DNA from: Yponomeuta sedellus
Taxonomy: Eukaryota; Arthropoda; Insecta; Lepidoptera; Yponomeutidae
NCBI GenBank assembly: GCA_934045075.1
Contig: OW203744.1
Location: forward strand, 2,435,001 to 2,499,000
Reading direction: 5' to 3'
DNA: 64,000 nt
The notes under the pieces are model-generated. The model was not told the origin of the DNA. It was given only the letters and a program-made list of their open reading frames with translations, and ran no database searches. Positions 42,495 to 53,362 of this stretch are shown piece after piece. How positions within the stretch are numbered: the stretch's first letter is position 1; each line of letters starts with the position of its first letter. A program made the position numbers and the translations under genes.

Positions 42495-42803
42495 TTAATT
42501 CGGTTTCCGCAGGGATAGCAGGCACATTTTCAGCGTTCGCTTAAATGTATTCCTGCTAGTCACACTGCGGAGAGGGGGAGGGAGATCATTCCAACACTTA
42601 GACGCCGCAAACCTAAAACTTCCTCGAAACGCTGCGGTCCGGTACGCCGGCATGACAGCCCTCGCCCCATGCCTTTGATCGCGTCCTGACCAATTGAGTT
42701 TATCGTAAAGGTAGGCGGGGGCTTTCCACCGGACGACACCGAACAGCAACGTTGCAAAGTGCAGCTGCCTACGCGGAGGAGCAATGAGACAAGAATAATA
42801 CAT
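42495..42803 (-). pseudogene. CR1-like LINE ORF2 C-terminus (remnant)
   Basis: Uninterrupted frame containing RRQLHFATLLFGVVRWKAPA, YLYDKL, RTAAFRGSFRFAASKCWNDL and PPPLRSVTSRNTFKRTLK. This is the C-terminal region downstream of the reverse transcriptase in CR1/jockey LINEs. Endonuclease and reverse transcriptase domains are missing (5' truncation). It anchors the identity of the tgactcagc-type 3' UTR fragments elsewhere in the window. Confidence 0.75.
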
Positions 42804-42969
42804 TCTATAACTGACAAGAACTTAACTTCGCTGAAAGAGGTATTAATGTATAGTAATACAGGGGCATATACTGGTCTGAAGACATTAATGCAATACAGGG
42901 CCCTGTCGCAAAATAATGTAAGTTTCTTGTTTAAGTGTGAGGGTACTATAAATTTTACTTATCGATTCG

Positions 42970-43195
42970 CTATCAACCCTTCTATGTCCCCACTGTTGGG
43001 GCACGGTCCCTTCCTACATCGCAGGAAAGTTAGGTCATACTCCACCACGGCAGCCAAGTCCTGGTAGGTGAAGGATTGTAAGGCAGTGGCGCACCTGTCA
43101 GAAGTTATCAAACCGCCCATGAGGCCTTTGACATGCCTTAACGACTGCCATTACATGACAGCCGGCACCAACGGCTTAATTTGCCTAGCAAAGCG
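42970..43195 (-). mobile_element. 5S-SINE, 3' part
   Basis: tatcaacccttctatgtccc to ttaatttgcctagcaaagcg. The head is absent. Confidence 0.8.
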
Positions 43196-43209
43196 CGAAA
43201 CTTACTTAT

Positions 43210-43490
43210 ACTATTATGTTCTTTTTAATGCACTAACTCGCGCTAAGGACAATTCCGATGAAAAACCTAACTGCAAAGTAGGTACTCGGGGCTGCAAGTG
43301 ATGCAAATTACTTCAGCCAGATGTCGCTGCGTGTACGTCATACAGAGAGTATTGTGAAGAGGTTCGAAATTTCACTGATGCCGGTCATTCGGACATTAGC
43401 TCAGTTGGAAGAGCGCTGGCACGGATAGCCAGAGGTCGCGGGTTTGAATCCCGGCATGGGTGGAATTTTTATCCTGTAAGTAGGTTTTTA
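43210..43490 (+). mobile_element. tRNA-SINE A with inverted 3'-terminal piece upstream
   Basis: 43213-43250 (tttttaatgcactaactcgc) is the inverted extreme 3' end. Next comes the forward 5' part (cctaactgcaaagtaggtac), head (cattagctcagttggaagag, box B gggtttgaatccc) and body. The inverted part here is a different sub-segment from those at 897 or 24675. Confidence 0.8.
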
Positions 43491-43494
43491 CTTA

Positions 43495-43900
43495 AGCTAC
43501 ACGAAAATTTTGGTAGTCAATCCAATCAGACGTCGTGTCTTACTGGATATACGTGGTGTCTGTTTAGTGCAACTCTAAACAGCGCTTCCGCGGTTCTTCT
43601 TAATACCGGTCTATTCCTTAGTAACTGTAGTTAGGTCACATAGTTTAGCACCTAAGTTTTGATTTAAACTTCGCCAGTGCGGTAGCAACTCTTCTAAACT
43701 CGACTCAAAACTTATACCAAGAAGGGAAGTATATTATCATGGAAGCGGAGCTGCGCTTACTCGGTGGCATTATGCTGATCCTTGACTCTCTTTCTCACTA
43801 TGTCAATAAATGATTTCTATTCGATTGTACAGGTGTGACTTTGTTTTGAAAAAACAATACCTACGACAGATTGTTTCCACCTAAAATTACTTGACATAGG
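43495..43900. other. Unassigned sequence
   Basis: No gene or family recognised; 43795-43825 looks like a retroelement end (tcaataaatgatttctattc). Confidence 0.35.
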
Positions 43901-43907
43901 TATTAAC

Positions 43908-44042
43908 ACCTATTTAGAGGCTAAAAATTCCACTCCTGGCTAACCGTGCCAGAGGTCGCAAGTTCGAGTCCCGGAATGAGTGGAATTTTAGCCTCTAAAT
44001 TGGTTTTTAAAATTGTCCTTAGCACGGGTTAGTGCATTAAAA
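43908..44042. mobile_element. tRNA-SINE A, short foldback copy
   Basis: Arms of about 27 bp (acctatttagaggctaaaaa and its complement in ttttagcctctaaattggt) enclose a T-arm remnant (gttcgagtcccgg). The copy ends ttagtgcattaaaa. Confidence 0.75.
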
Positions 44043-44204
44043 AAAAGAATATAATAAGTATAAACAACACTTCGACCCTTAACCAAAATAATAATAAATA
44101 TTCATGATTACAAAGATCTCGTTAGCCCTATACTAAGCACAACTAAATGACTTGTGTTATAGGTGCTAACTCGACGATAGATTTAATACAATATACATAT
44201 ACAT

Positions 44205-44332
44205 GGATAACATCCAAGACCCGAGACAAACTAGAAAGGTTCGTTTCCCAGTTTGACCCAGCCGGGGATCGAACCAGAGACCTTCGGTTTAACAGTCAAC
44301 GTGCCAAACCGCTGGGCCACCGAGGCTGTCGA
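44205..44332 (-). mobile_element. tRNA-SINE D
   Basis: Minus strand: cctcggtggcccagcggttt head, box B ctggttcgatccccggctgg, then gggtcaaactgggaaacg. A distinct tRNA-derived family with the 3' block accatccaagaccc-like on its left. Confidence 0.6.
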
Positions 44333-44339
44333 ATAATGA

Positions 44340-44965
44340 CCAAGCATGGGTAGTAAGAATGTTTATAGGTTTTGGATATTATTTAAAGGTGATAAGGTGC
44401 AATTTAAATGGAATCTACTTCACCATGTCTTAATTGAAGGTCAATGATGAAAAGCGATGAAAATAGAAAACAAAACTATGGCTAGAGTGTCTTCTGGTCG
44501 GCGTCGGCCAGCTCAATTGTCCTTTAGCTCATTGGCGCACTTCGGAGGATAGACTCTCATACATTAACCAAAATCGAAAACATTTTTGAATTTACGGAAC
44601 TTCCTACAACTTTTAATTTGGATTAACCATTGCGAACACAAGGTCGTTAATCACTACTAGTCAAACAAAATTGTTTTATAATTATTATTGTTAAATCATT
44701 AATAATAATGTTTAACAAAATGAAATGAAAATTCTGTGTTAAAATATGGCTGAGGATTCCAAAATTACGCTTTAGTGGCTGCTGTGCCCTAGTTTTTGGC
44801 CGACTCTTATAGTTTTACAGGCATAGCAACAAATCAGCTGAGTGAGGTGTATCCGACGCTGTAAGGCGCTTACCACACATATGAGATCTGGTGAGAGAAC
44901 GATGTGAAGATGCATAATTTTATTTATTTAGGAAAACCAACAGGCCACGTTGCCAAAAATATTGT
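44340..44965. other. Unassigned sequence
   Basis: No gene recognised. 44670-44720 has short attattattgttaaa/ttaataataatg inverted words. Confidence 0.4.
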
Positions 44966-44971
44966 CTTTGT

Positions 44972-45308
44972 TTGTAATAAAATTCCTGAAGATATATTAA
45001 GCTTGCCTGAAACGCGGTTCAAAATATGTGTTAAGTATACTTTGTGCCAAAGTGGTTACTATAGTTAGATTATTTAGATGACAATTATGTCTGGAATTAA
45101 AGCCAGTACAATGAATGAGTTCTAGGTTTTAAAATAATTTTGTAACCTCTGTTAATTAAGGACATTGAAAAGACTAAGTTTTATGTGAGTTTTTATGTCC
45201 ATTTTTCTCCAAAATGATCTAGATTTTGAAATGAACATAAGTTTGAATTGTAACGTTCATTAAGCCGCAGTTTCTGCGCTACTTTGAATAAAACCTTTTC
45301 ATTTCATT
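44972..45308 (+). pseudogene. LINE ORF2 C-terminus and 3' UTR (remnant)
   Basis: The frame reads NKIPEDILSLPETRFKICVK, YTLCQSGYYS and stop. This I,P,D,I..L..F K..V K..L pattern is the usual end of CR1/jockey-group ORF2 proteins. About 230 bp of 3' UTR follows, ending tttgaataaaaccttttcat. A minus-strand retroelement end (acactttattgcacaataaa) begins at 45310, so two insertions meet tail to tail. Confidence 0.65.
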
Positions 45309-45314
45309 GTTACA

Positions 45315-45714
45315 CTTTATTGCACAATAAAACCATAACTATTTAAATAACATAAAATATGATAACAATTACGTTAAAAGGCGTAGTTATTTCAACAGAA
45401 GTTTTCCAGCCAGCCTAAACATTATGGAATTAAAAAAAAATACACTTTCGAGTGATGCCTAGACTTAGAAACTCCCGCATCAAGGTCCCTTTTTGGAATT
45501 TGAATCTCCACTAAATGTGCATCGGCGAGAGAAATGTGGCGAGTAAAACCAGCCTTCAATTATCCACCATTTGGTATTCAAATGACCTCCTAAACTGCCG
45601 TACAATGAACATGAACACCCTATCAAATACAACAGGCTGGCCCGTTTTGGGGTTTATTGTGTTATGTGACGCTGTTTTCGGTCAGTTCGCGGCAAATTTA
45701 TGACCTTACTAGCC
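45315..45714 (-). other. Probable minus-strand LINE 3' UTR, then unassigned
   Basis: Starts tttattgcacaataaaacc. No coding sequence recognised. Confidence 0.35.
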
Positions 45715-47760
45715 TCTGCTCACGACTTTGCCTTCGTGAAATTCAAGTGGTTTCAGAAAGTGATATTGCGACTTTAAATTCGCCCGCGTGAAATTCAATT
45801 AGTGCGAAGTAGTGGTTTTGTATCTTCGAATTAGCCTGCGTAAAATTCAATTGGTTCCAGAAAGTGATTTTGTGATTTCAAATTACCCTGCGTTTAACTC
45901 AGTTGGTTTCAAAAAGTATTTTGTGACTTCAAATCCACCTACGTGAAATTCTATTGGTTCCAGAAAGTGGTTTTGTGACTTCAAATTACCCTGTGTTTAC
46001 CTCAGTTGGTTTCAAAAAGTGTTTTGTGACTTCAAATCTGCCTACGTGAAATTCTATTAGTTCCAGAAAGTGGTTTTGTGACTTAAAATTACCCTGCGTT
46101 TAACTCAGTTGGTTTCAAAAAGTGACTTGTGACTTCAAATCCACCTACGTAAAATTATATTGGTTCCAGAAAGTGGTTTTATGACTTCAAATTACCCTGC
46201 GTTTAACTCAGTTGCAGTGTTGCCAGACTGGCCTTGTGAAAAGTCACCTGAAATAGGCAAAAAAGTAACCTTTTCGTGTAAAAAGTCACCTCACCAATAA
46301 AAAAGGGTACTAAAACGTAATTGGGATACATACCTAATACTTGTGAATACTCACATGCCAATTTCAGTATTTTATCGTACCTTTTATCTAAATAATTATT
46401 TTAGAGTTCTACTGCTTTATAGTTTTGAAGTCGGTTTACATTTTTTGTTTAATTTTTTTTTTCTATAGCTTCGCTTGCTTTCTAGTGCACCTGAATGAAA
46501 TATGTCATGTCATACATAAAACTATTTAATTCAGCCGTCAGTTTCAATTCTTGCTTTAACCTGTTAGATTACAAAATTAACTAAGGCCTTTGCATCTATT
46601 CTAGATGATTTATACAGCATCTAGTGGCACTGTCATCTACACTAGATAGATAGGTAAAGTAATCACTAGACGCTGCAGTGCCCGGGACAATAGAATTTTA
46701 ATTGTTATCTGGTCGCGCGACCAGGAAAATAAAATTAAAAAATTCTAAAACCTTGGAACTTTTTGTACTAAAATTACCGTAAATTAGGTAGGTAATACAA
46801 TTTGTAATACAATTGTAATACGATTGTAATACAATACAATCTCGTAATCTTTATTATCTTTCTCGATTTTGCTAAAATTGTTCCATACGACAACAAACGC
46901 CGGGTGAACCATCGAATTCACAGTTTATCCTAATTATGAAGGACCCACGTAAATTAGTTTATGCTTACCTTGTTATCAAGCTTCTTGATCACAAAATAAT
47001 ATAATATTTTTCAATGCAAAGCAAAGTTTAGCAGAGAGAGACCTGACCTGGAGCAAGCAGACCCAAACAAAGAGAGAGAGAGAGACAGGAAGGGAGTAAG
47101 TGAGTTAGTTGAATATTAGATTTAACGAAGAAACGAAACAATGCTGCCAACAAGCAAAAGATCTTTGCGTTCCGTTTTTAAAAATAAGCAAAAGAAAACC
47201 TTCACAAAAAGTAACCAAAAGTAACCTTTTGTGTCTTGTAACCTCAAAGTAACCTGACTTAGTTAAAAATCACCTAAAAGGTTACAAAAGTAACCTTCTG
47301 GCAACGCTGCTCAGTTGGTTTCAAGAAGTGTTTTGTGACTTCAAATCGACCTACGTGAAATTCTATTGGTTCCAGCGGCATTATTACGTAAGTATCCACT
47401 GAGTTGAGTGACGTTGATTTTTACTTTTTTTAATCTAATCCGGCTATCAAATGCATACATTTTTTGACGTTTAGGAGTTGTCTAAATGCTTCATTCGATA
47501 GAGTGGAGTGCTATTAAGGAGGGCTGAGAGTGGTTTTGTTACTTCAAATTGACCGGCGTGAAATTCAAACGATTTAAGAAAAAGTTGTTGTGACTTCAAA
47601 TCACCCTGCGTGAAATTCAATTGGTTTCAGAATGTGATTTTGAGACTTCCAATTCGCCTGCGTGAAATTCAACTGGTTCCAGAAAGTCGTTTTGTTACTT
47701 CAAATTCGCCGGCGTGCAATTTAATTGGTTCTAGAAAGTAGAACTGTAACTTCAAATGTA
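45715..47760. repeat. Higher-order minisatellite (about 52-bp units, 103-bp dimer), interrupted
   Basis: Two alternating unit types share tgacttcaaat. Type A is ggttccagaaagtggttttg with aattaccctgcg; type B is ggtttcaaaaagtgttttg with aatccacctacg. The A-unit ccagaaagtg recurs at 45858, 45961, 46064 and 46167, an exact 103-bp period (45858 being slightly diverged). The array is split by a hAT element (46215-47309) and resumes at 47318, with another unrelated stretch at about 47375-47525. Confidence 0.9.
46215..47309. mobile_element. hAT-like non-autonomous element (1095 bp, 8-bp target duplication)
   Basis: Ends cagtgttgccaga and tctggcaacgctg form a TIR of the hAT form CAGNG. The 8-bp duplication CTCAGTTG is at 46207-46214 and 47310-47317. 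Subterminal aaaagtcacctg/aggttac words repeat in opposite orientation. No transposase seen. 46580-46690 is a palindromic block also present at 58140-58250. Confidence 0.9.
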
Positions 47761-47829
47761 TAAATGTGATCAATTATTTGGAATAATAATATATAGTATT
47801 TTCTAAGTTTAACACGAGCAGTAGACATA

Positions 47830-48451
47830 ATTAAAACTGTTTTTATACGGATTTATGCTCGTTTATTACATTTTTACAATTTTCCAACGTTTCGGCACTT
47901 TTTCAGGTGCCGTGGTCCCGGATGACTGAGGTGACAGGTGTCTTTTAGAATCAATCATTAACGGTTAGTTTACTACCCTCGGCAAAAATGATACGTGAGG
48001 CAATAGAGATCCGCCGGCATCCAAATTTTAATAGAGATCGTGGTTGGAACATACCGGTAGCATGGGAACCAGTGCTTAAGTGCATGAGACCCCCTTGCTA
48101 GAAGTGTGACTGTAGAATAAATAATAAAAATAAATTTAATTTCAATTAATAATCGGTATCTTTAAGTTCATATAAAGTAATTAGTTTATAAATTTAATTT
48201 TAACTTCAATTACTAATAATCAATATTGTTGACTTTATATAAAAAATAATTGGTTTGTCTATTTTGGAACGTAACTTCATAATTAACTTTTGTAATTTTT
48301 GCCGAGGGTAGTAAACTAACCGTTAATGATTTCTAAAAGACACCTGTCACCTCAGTCATCCGGGACCACGGCACCTGAAAAAGTGCCGAAACGTTGGAAA
48401 ATTGTAAAAATGTAATAAACGAGCATAAATCCGTATAAAAACAGTTTTAAT
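47830..48451. mobile_element. Foldback element with about 158-bp arms (Penelope-like motif)
   Basis: Arms 47830-47989 and 48295-48451 are near-perfect reverse complements, starting attaaaactgtttttatacg and ending ccctcggcaaaaat. Each arm carries ggcacctgaaaaagtgccga followed by aacgttgg. A stem followed by GAAACGTTGG resembles motifs in Penelope-like terminal repeats. The interior has gtagcatgggaaccagtgct and no coding remnant. Confidence 0.7.
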
Positions 48452-48892
48452 AATAATATATTTTTTTTATTCTAGCGGTCGCGGGTTGAAGCTCAGGCAA
48501 TTATAATGACTTTATCTGTTTGCCAAATTCCATCTACCCTTTTAAGCCAATTTTGCATGAATGGGCAACAAACATCCAATATGGAAACTTACATTAGGTA
48601 GGTAATTTAAAAAAACTCACGCCTGTATCCCGGAGGGATCAGCAGAGACCAGTGTCAGCCAATAGTTACAATCCTGACTCACTGAATCACTTTCGCTTTT
48701 AAACACAGACAAACACAAACTTTCACATTTGTAATATTAGTACGACAGGATGCGCTTGCGCGTTTCGCAAGGCACGTTAAGCCTTTGGTGCTAGCTGTCA
48801 TGTAATAGCGGTTGTGAAGCCATGTTAGAGGCTTATGGCGGCTCGATTACTTCTGACGGTAAGGCCCGCCAAGGTCTTACAATCCTCTACTA

Positions 48893-51702
48893 TAGTACTA
48901 TTTTTAGATCGAGTCGGTCGTTTGACAATAACAAAAGTCATTTTCTGAAATAATGTTGCCTGATTAATTTCACTAGTGTTTGCAACAAGTGATTGGTTAC
49001 GTAAAATCATTCATTAGTTTCGTTCAAGACAAAATAAAAATATTAAAACTTTCTGCGTTTTAGCAAATTACGATTAGGACGAGTTCCATTTTCGAATTAC
49101 ACCTTCCCGGAACAATGCCATTTACAAAGGACATGCTGATTCACGCCCTCCATGGTCCGAGCTTCTTAGTATTATTCCACTGTCTTCAACCGGAACAATA
49201 TCGGCCATCATGTTTTTGAGGAAAGTATTTCATTCGGCTCCTTACCACTGGTCTGAGTGCACGAATGCTTTCATTGCGGACGCGATTTCTTGTTATTATT
49301 ATTGTTGAGTTTTTTTTTTGTTGCAATTTGTCGGTTAAGTTTTGTTGCGTTGTTTTTGTTGAGTTCTATCAAGTTGTGTTTGAGGTTATTGTTAAGTTTG
49401 TTGCTCACTGTTACCATCAGGATGGAACCTCAACCCGGTTCCTCCACGGAACACAATTTTCCATCTCCCAAGAAAAAAAGACGACCATCTGCTTTCACCG
49501 TGGCTGAAAAAGAAATGATTCTCAACGTCTACAAATATGTATTCGATTTGTTGCTATCAACTTTAATACCGGGGTTAGAATATCCTACCCAAAAAGACTG
49601 TTTCATCAAAACTGCTGACATTTTGGGTATATCGGTGAAGTCAGTAGAAAGAGTTATGAAAGAATATAAGTCAACTCACCAATTAAAATCTCCCAAGAAC
49701 CCTGGACCGAAAAGATCATTCAAAGATAAACTGGATGAATTTACCTTTTCCGCTATAAGACGAAAAGACGAAAAAACATAGCTTTTTTCGGGTAAAGGAG
49801 GCTCCTACTGTCGAAAAGGTAAGGCTTTGAAATAAATTACTTTTGCCTAAACCGTAAGATCTTTTGAAAAAGAGTAATATTTCTTGTCACTTTATCTCTA
49901 AAACATAAAATGTATCAACCATGTACTACGTAACATCAATGCTCTCAATTAAAGATTAACTACAATAACTTAGCAAGCGCCTCCAAATTCAATACCAATT
50001 ATACATTTCGCAAGAAAAACCGTGCTATCGTAGTTTAAATGTAGAACATAAAAATCAGGTTTTTTGTTGCGTTTACAGTGTTATTATATTTTTATTTCAA
50101 TACTTGTTTTATTTGTAGGTTTTGAAAGCTGTCAATGAAGACCCAGAGTTGCCTAACTTCAGTTGGAGTACCATGCGAAAAATAATGAAACATTTGAATT
50201 TCAAGTTTACCACAAAGACCAGAAAAAGTGTCTTGATTGACAAAGAAGAAATAATTTTATGGCGACTACGATACCTGCACAAGATTAAGCAGTATAGAAG
50301 GGAAGGCAGATTTATTTACTACCAGGATGAAACATGGGTCAACGAAGGTAATTGATAATATTTTTTATTTGTTACTATAAAAGCAATTATATTGCTATTG
50401 CTATATAATGATATTGATAAATGGAACCATAGTACTTGGAAAGCTCCACCGAACTGGCTATGGTATTTATGTTGTGTTAGAAATTTCCAGAACAAAATAC
50501 ACTGAAATGTCTTCTTAGTCGCTTATTATGTTGTTTTTCCAGGTCACACGAAAAGCAAGGCTTGGGTTGATGAGACCATAGCGACAACAAACCAAGCATT
50601 CAAAGAAGGCTTGACCACAGGCTTGAAAAGCCCGTCTGGCAAAGGCAAGAGGTTGATAATTAGCCACATTGGCAGTGAAGAGGGGTTTTTAGATGGTGGG
50701 ATCTTGTGCTTCGAATCAAAAACGGGAAAAGAAGACTACCACCAAGAAATGAATGCAGACTGTTTTGAGGAGTGGTTTAAGTTGATTCTTCCCAAACTTA
50801 AGCCCCAATCAATATTAGTGATGGACAACGCCCCCTACCACTCCAGAAAAGTGGAATTACTGCCTACGATGTCTTGGACTAAAGCAAGAATACAGGAGTG
50901 GCTAACAAGCAAAAACTTCTCATTCGATGCAACTTATGTAAAAGCCACTCTAATGGATATCGTTAGGCAGAACAAAGAACTTTGCCTCAACAAATATGTT
51001 GTGGATGAGATGGCAGCGGAGCACGGCGTCACTGTCTTACGCCTGCCCCCATACCATTGCGAACTTAATCCCATTGAACTGGTATGGGCGCAGGTAAAAG
51101 GTCATGTGGCCATGAAAACATTCAAAATGGCGGAGGTAAAATCCCTCTTAGAAGAAGGGTTAAGAAAAGTAACCGCCCAAAAATGGAGTGACTGTGTGTC
51201 TCACGCGATCAAGGAAGAAGACAAAATGTGCAATCTAGACCACCTCATTGACGGCGTTATTGATGAATTTGTCATAAATTTAAATGCATCAAGTACCAGT
51301 GAATCAAGTGCCAGTGACATTTCCGATCATTAAATTAATTAAATTCAAGCCAGGTTATTTTCTTGGTACCTATCATTTGCCCCTTATATTTATACATCGC
51401 TAACATGATTTTCTACAATCTTTTGCATACGTTTTTTTTTAATTGTTAATCATTTTCTTTATTCAAAAATATAAGAATCACTTGTATTTGTTATCATTTT
51501 TGCTTGAGAAGTAATATAACTATTAGTAGGTCAATAATCGTTCATTCGTAAACTAAAATAATTTAAAGAACAAAAATAAACAAGTCATTCGTTCACCGAG
51601 TGAATGAACTGAAAAAATGTTTAGTACATCACTCTCAGTTTTTTTTGTTGTCTGACAACACAGTAAACGTCAATCGACCGACTCTATCTAAAAATAGAAC
51701 TA
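48893..51702 (+). mobile_element. Tc1/mariner-superfamily transposon (2810 bp), TA target duplication
   Basis: TIRs of 34 bp (48893-48926 and 51669-51702) match at 31 positions. They start tagtactatttttagatcg on the left and tagttctatttttagataga on the reversed right. TA occurs at 48891-48892 and 51703-51704. The element carries a three-exon transposase gene. It is nested in a 5S-SINE and is therefore younger than that SINE. Both ends and all catalytic residues are preserved. Confidence 0.93.
49422..51333 (+). pseudogene. DDE transposase, three exons, frameshift in exon 1
   Basis: A Tc1/mariner-type DDE transposase, which would cut the element out and insert it at TA sites. Exon 1 is 49422-49818, exon 2 50119-50347 and exon 3 50543-51333, with gt/ag introns: donors aaag|gtaagg and gaag|gtaatt, acceptors atttgtag and ttttccag. 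Joins are phase 0 and phase 1. I chose ATG 49422 because what lies upstream in frame is a leucine/phenylalanine-rich run that looks like leader. The N-terminus has a basic KKKRRPSAF stretch (nuclear-localisation-like), then a helix-turn-helix region (TADILGISVKSVERVMKEY). Catalytic D is in QDETWVNEG (exon 2), D in VMDNAPYHS and E in NPIELVW (exon 3), with 83 residues between the last two. The C-terminus is Ser/Asp-rich. In exon 1 the frame ends at TAG 49780 after an A-rich stretch. The next frame (SFFRVKEAPTVEK) joins exon 2 correctly, so a small indel near 49765-49778 has broken the gene. Confidence 0.85.
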
Positions 51703-51894
51703 TAACCCCGACTTTGACCCCGTGATGAAGTACGGCCTAACCTTTCTCCTATGCAGGAAGAGACCCGTGCCCCAGCAGTGGGGACATCCAAGGGTAGACA
51801 TCGATGCGTTTGTACTGTGGACCGACACGCAATAGCTCAAGCTGTCCACGTATGGTCCCATAGTAACAATGCGCTTGCTTGCTAATATAGCCCA

Positions 51895-52125
51895 CTAACG
51901 GTACCCCAGTGATTAGAACAATGGACTCGGAAATATTGGTCTTTTGTTCGATTCCAAGTGCGGGGCGACCTATGACATTGTATATTTTCAAACTAACGAA
52001 CATCTGCGAATTTTAAATAGTAATAGGTACCACACGCTAACTGTGAAGGAAAATGTCATAAGGATACCTCGGTCCTCGGACTGCCAATCCGCGGTGTGTA
52101 CGAGTGGCAATTAAACCCATAGACA
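51895..52125 (+). mobile_element. tRNA-SINE C
   Basis: agtgattagaacaatggact head, box B ttgttcgattcc, then acgctaactgtgaaggaaaa and gccaatccgcggtgtgtacg, parallel to 19236-19460. Confidence 0.65.
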
Positions 52126-52129
52126 AAGA

Positions 52130-52615
52130 CATCATTTATTGGTAATATACAAGTCAAGTATCTCCGTACATAATAACAATCCAATGTAGAAATAACAATC
52201 AAATTTACAAAAGTCAAAAAGAAAATATTACATGTCAATATCATAATAATTATGCAATCTGTCAGGTCAATCAATTATAGACAATATAATATTAATACGT
52301 ATGTTGAGTAATTTACCTAATTATTGTGCTAAATTCTGCTAAATAAGTGTTAAAAAGCGACGATATTACGATACAATACGCTAAATCTTATAATCTTCTC
52401 TGCTTAGTCACTTTTACAGACTAGGAATTCGTCATACGAATAAAAACACCGCTCGATAAGCCATTTTTTTTTAGTTTACTCACTTTAGTTTTCATACCCA
52501 TACTCTCTCTTTCTCTCTCTCTCTCCAAGAGAAGGCCTGTCCCCTGCAGTGGGATGTTTATAGGCTCAATAAAAAAAATTAAAAACACATCAAGCCGCTT
52601 AATTGATTACACTAA
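52130..52615. other. LINE/RTE 3' traces, (CT)n, otherwise unassigned
   Basis: 52115-52270 reads on the minus strand as an AT-rich LINE 3' end (gacaaagacatcatttattg). 52502-52526 is a (CT)n tract. 52530-52575 (gaaggcctgtcccctgcagt, gggatgtttataggctc) is an RTE-type 3' end on the plus strand. Confidence 0.45.
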
Positions 52616-52621
52616 TTATAT

Positions 52622-52850
52622 TATTTTTAATGCACTAACCCGTGCTAAGGACAATTTTAAAAACCTATGTAGAGGCTAAAAATTCCACCCATGCAGTCAT
52701 TCGAACCCGCGACCTCTGGCTGTCCGTGCCAGCGCTCTTTCCAACTGAGCTAATGGGCGACTCACCGGCATTGGAGAAATTTCGAACCTCTTTACAATAT
52801 TCTCTGTATTACGTACAGGCAGGCATATCTGGCTGAAGTGATTACCCTAA
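52622..52850 (-). mobile_element. tRNA-SINE A, simple reverse copy
   Basis: tttttaatgcactaacccgt, aaaacctatgtagaggct, box B cattcgaaccc, box A ccaactgagctaatggg, then gtattacgtacaggcaggca. No inverted flank, so it serves as the unrearranged reference. Confidence 0.85.
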
Positions 52851-52854
52851 GACA

Positions 52855-53355
52855 AAAGCCAAAAACATTTGTTACGGATGCTAGCATGAAGCCTGACTGG
52901 TGTCATAACATAACCCTCAATTGTTTTCACAATCCGATAAAAATAATGATACATGAGTAAACTATAACTCGTATTTCAATCAATATTGGCAGACAGCCAC
53001 AATATTGGTTTTTAAAAATTCATCAATTATCGCCATGACTGGTTGAAGGTACAATCCACAGTTGATCAACATGGATATTTCGGACTCTACAATTTATTTT
53101 ATTTGGTGAATATTCAGACACAGATAATGTTTTTTTTCAACAAACTTGCTTATAAAGTGGCTCTATGGTCACCGCAATTAGGCACAGAATGACACCCATA
53201 ATCAATAACTTACTATAGATTTATTTTTTATTTTATTGGTTGAGGTTGAGTTCCTTTGTTCTTAAAAAAATTTTTATAAAAAAAAAAGATCGTGTCCAAT
53301 AGAACAAATAAATTAATTTCATGCAACTTTTTATTTAAGTAGATAATTTCAACTC
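52855..53355. other. Unassigned, with a repeat shared with 63862-63960
   Basis: 53136-53240 (acttgcttataaagtggctc, tatggtcaccgcaattaggc) recurs almost unchanged at 63862. Family not known. Confidence 0.5.
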
Positions 53356-53362
53356 GTATGTA

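Larger units (their letters stand above)
48748..51805 (+). mobile_element. 5S-SINE split by a Tc1/mariner-like transposon
   Basis: 48748-48890 (cgtttcgcaaggcacgttaa to tcttacaatcctctac) and 51705-51805 (accccgactttgaccccgtg to ggacatccaagggtagacat) are the two parts of one SINE. The junction, minus the transposon and one TA, gives the family sequence cttacaatcctccaccaacc with small changes. The head of the SINE is missing. Confidence 0.9.

Noticed and set aside
42189..42525. Leucine/tyrosine-rich membrane-like frames on the minus strand
   Set aside because: They are translations of AT-rich LINE 3' UTR. The real coding remnant starts at 42495 in another frame.
49257..49421. Transposase N-terminal extension from the upstream ATG at 49257
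   Set aside because: The 55 residues are a leucine/phenylalanine-rich run translated from T-rich leader. The basic KKKRR region and helix-turn-helix follow the ATG at 49422.
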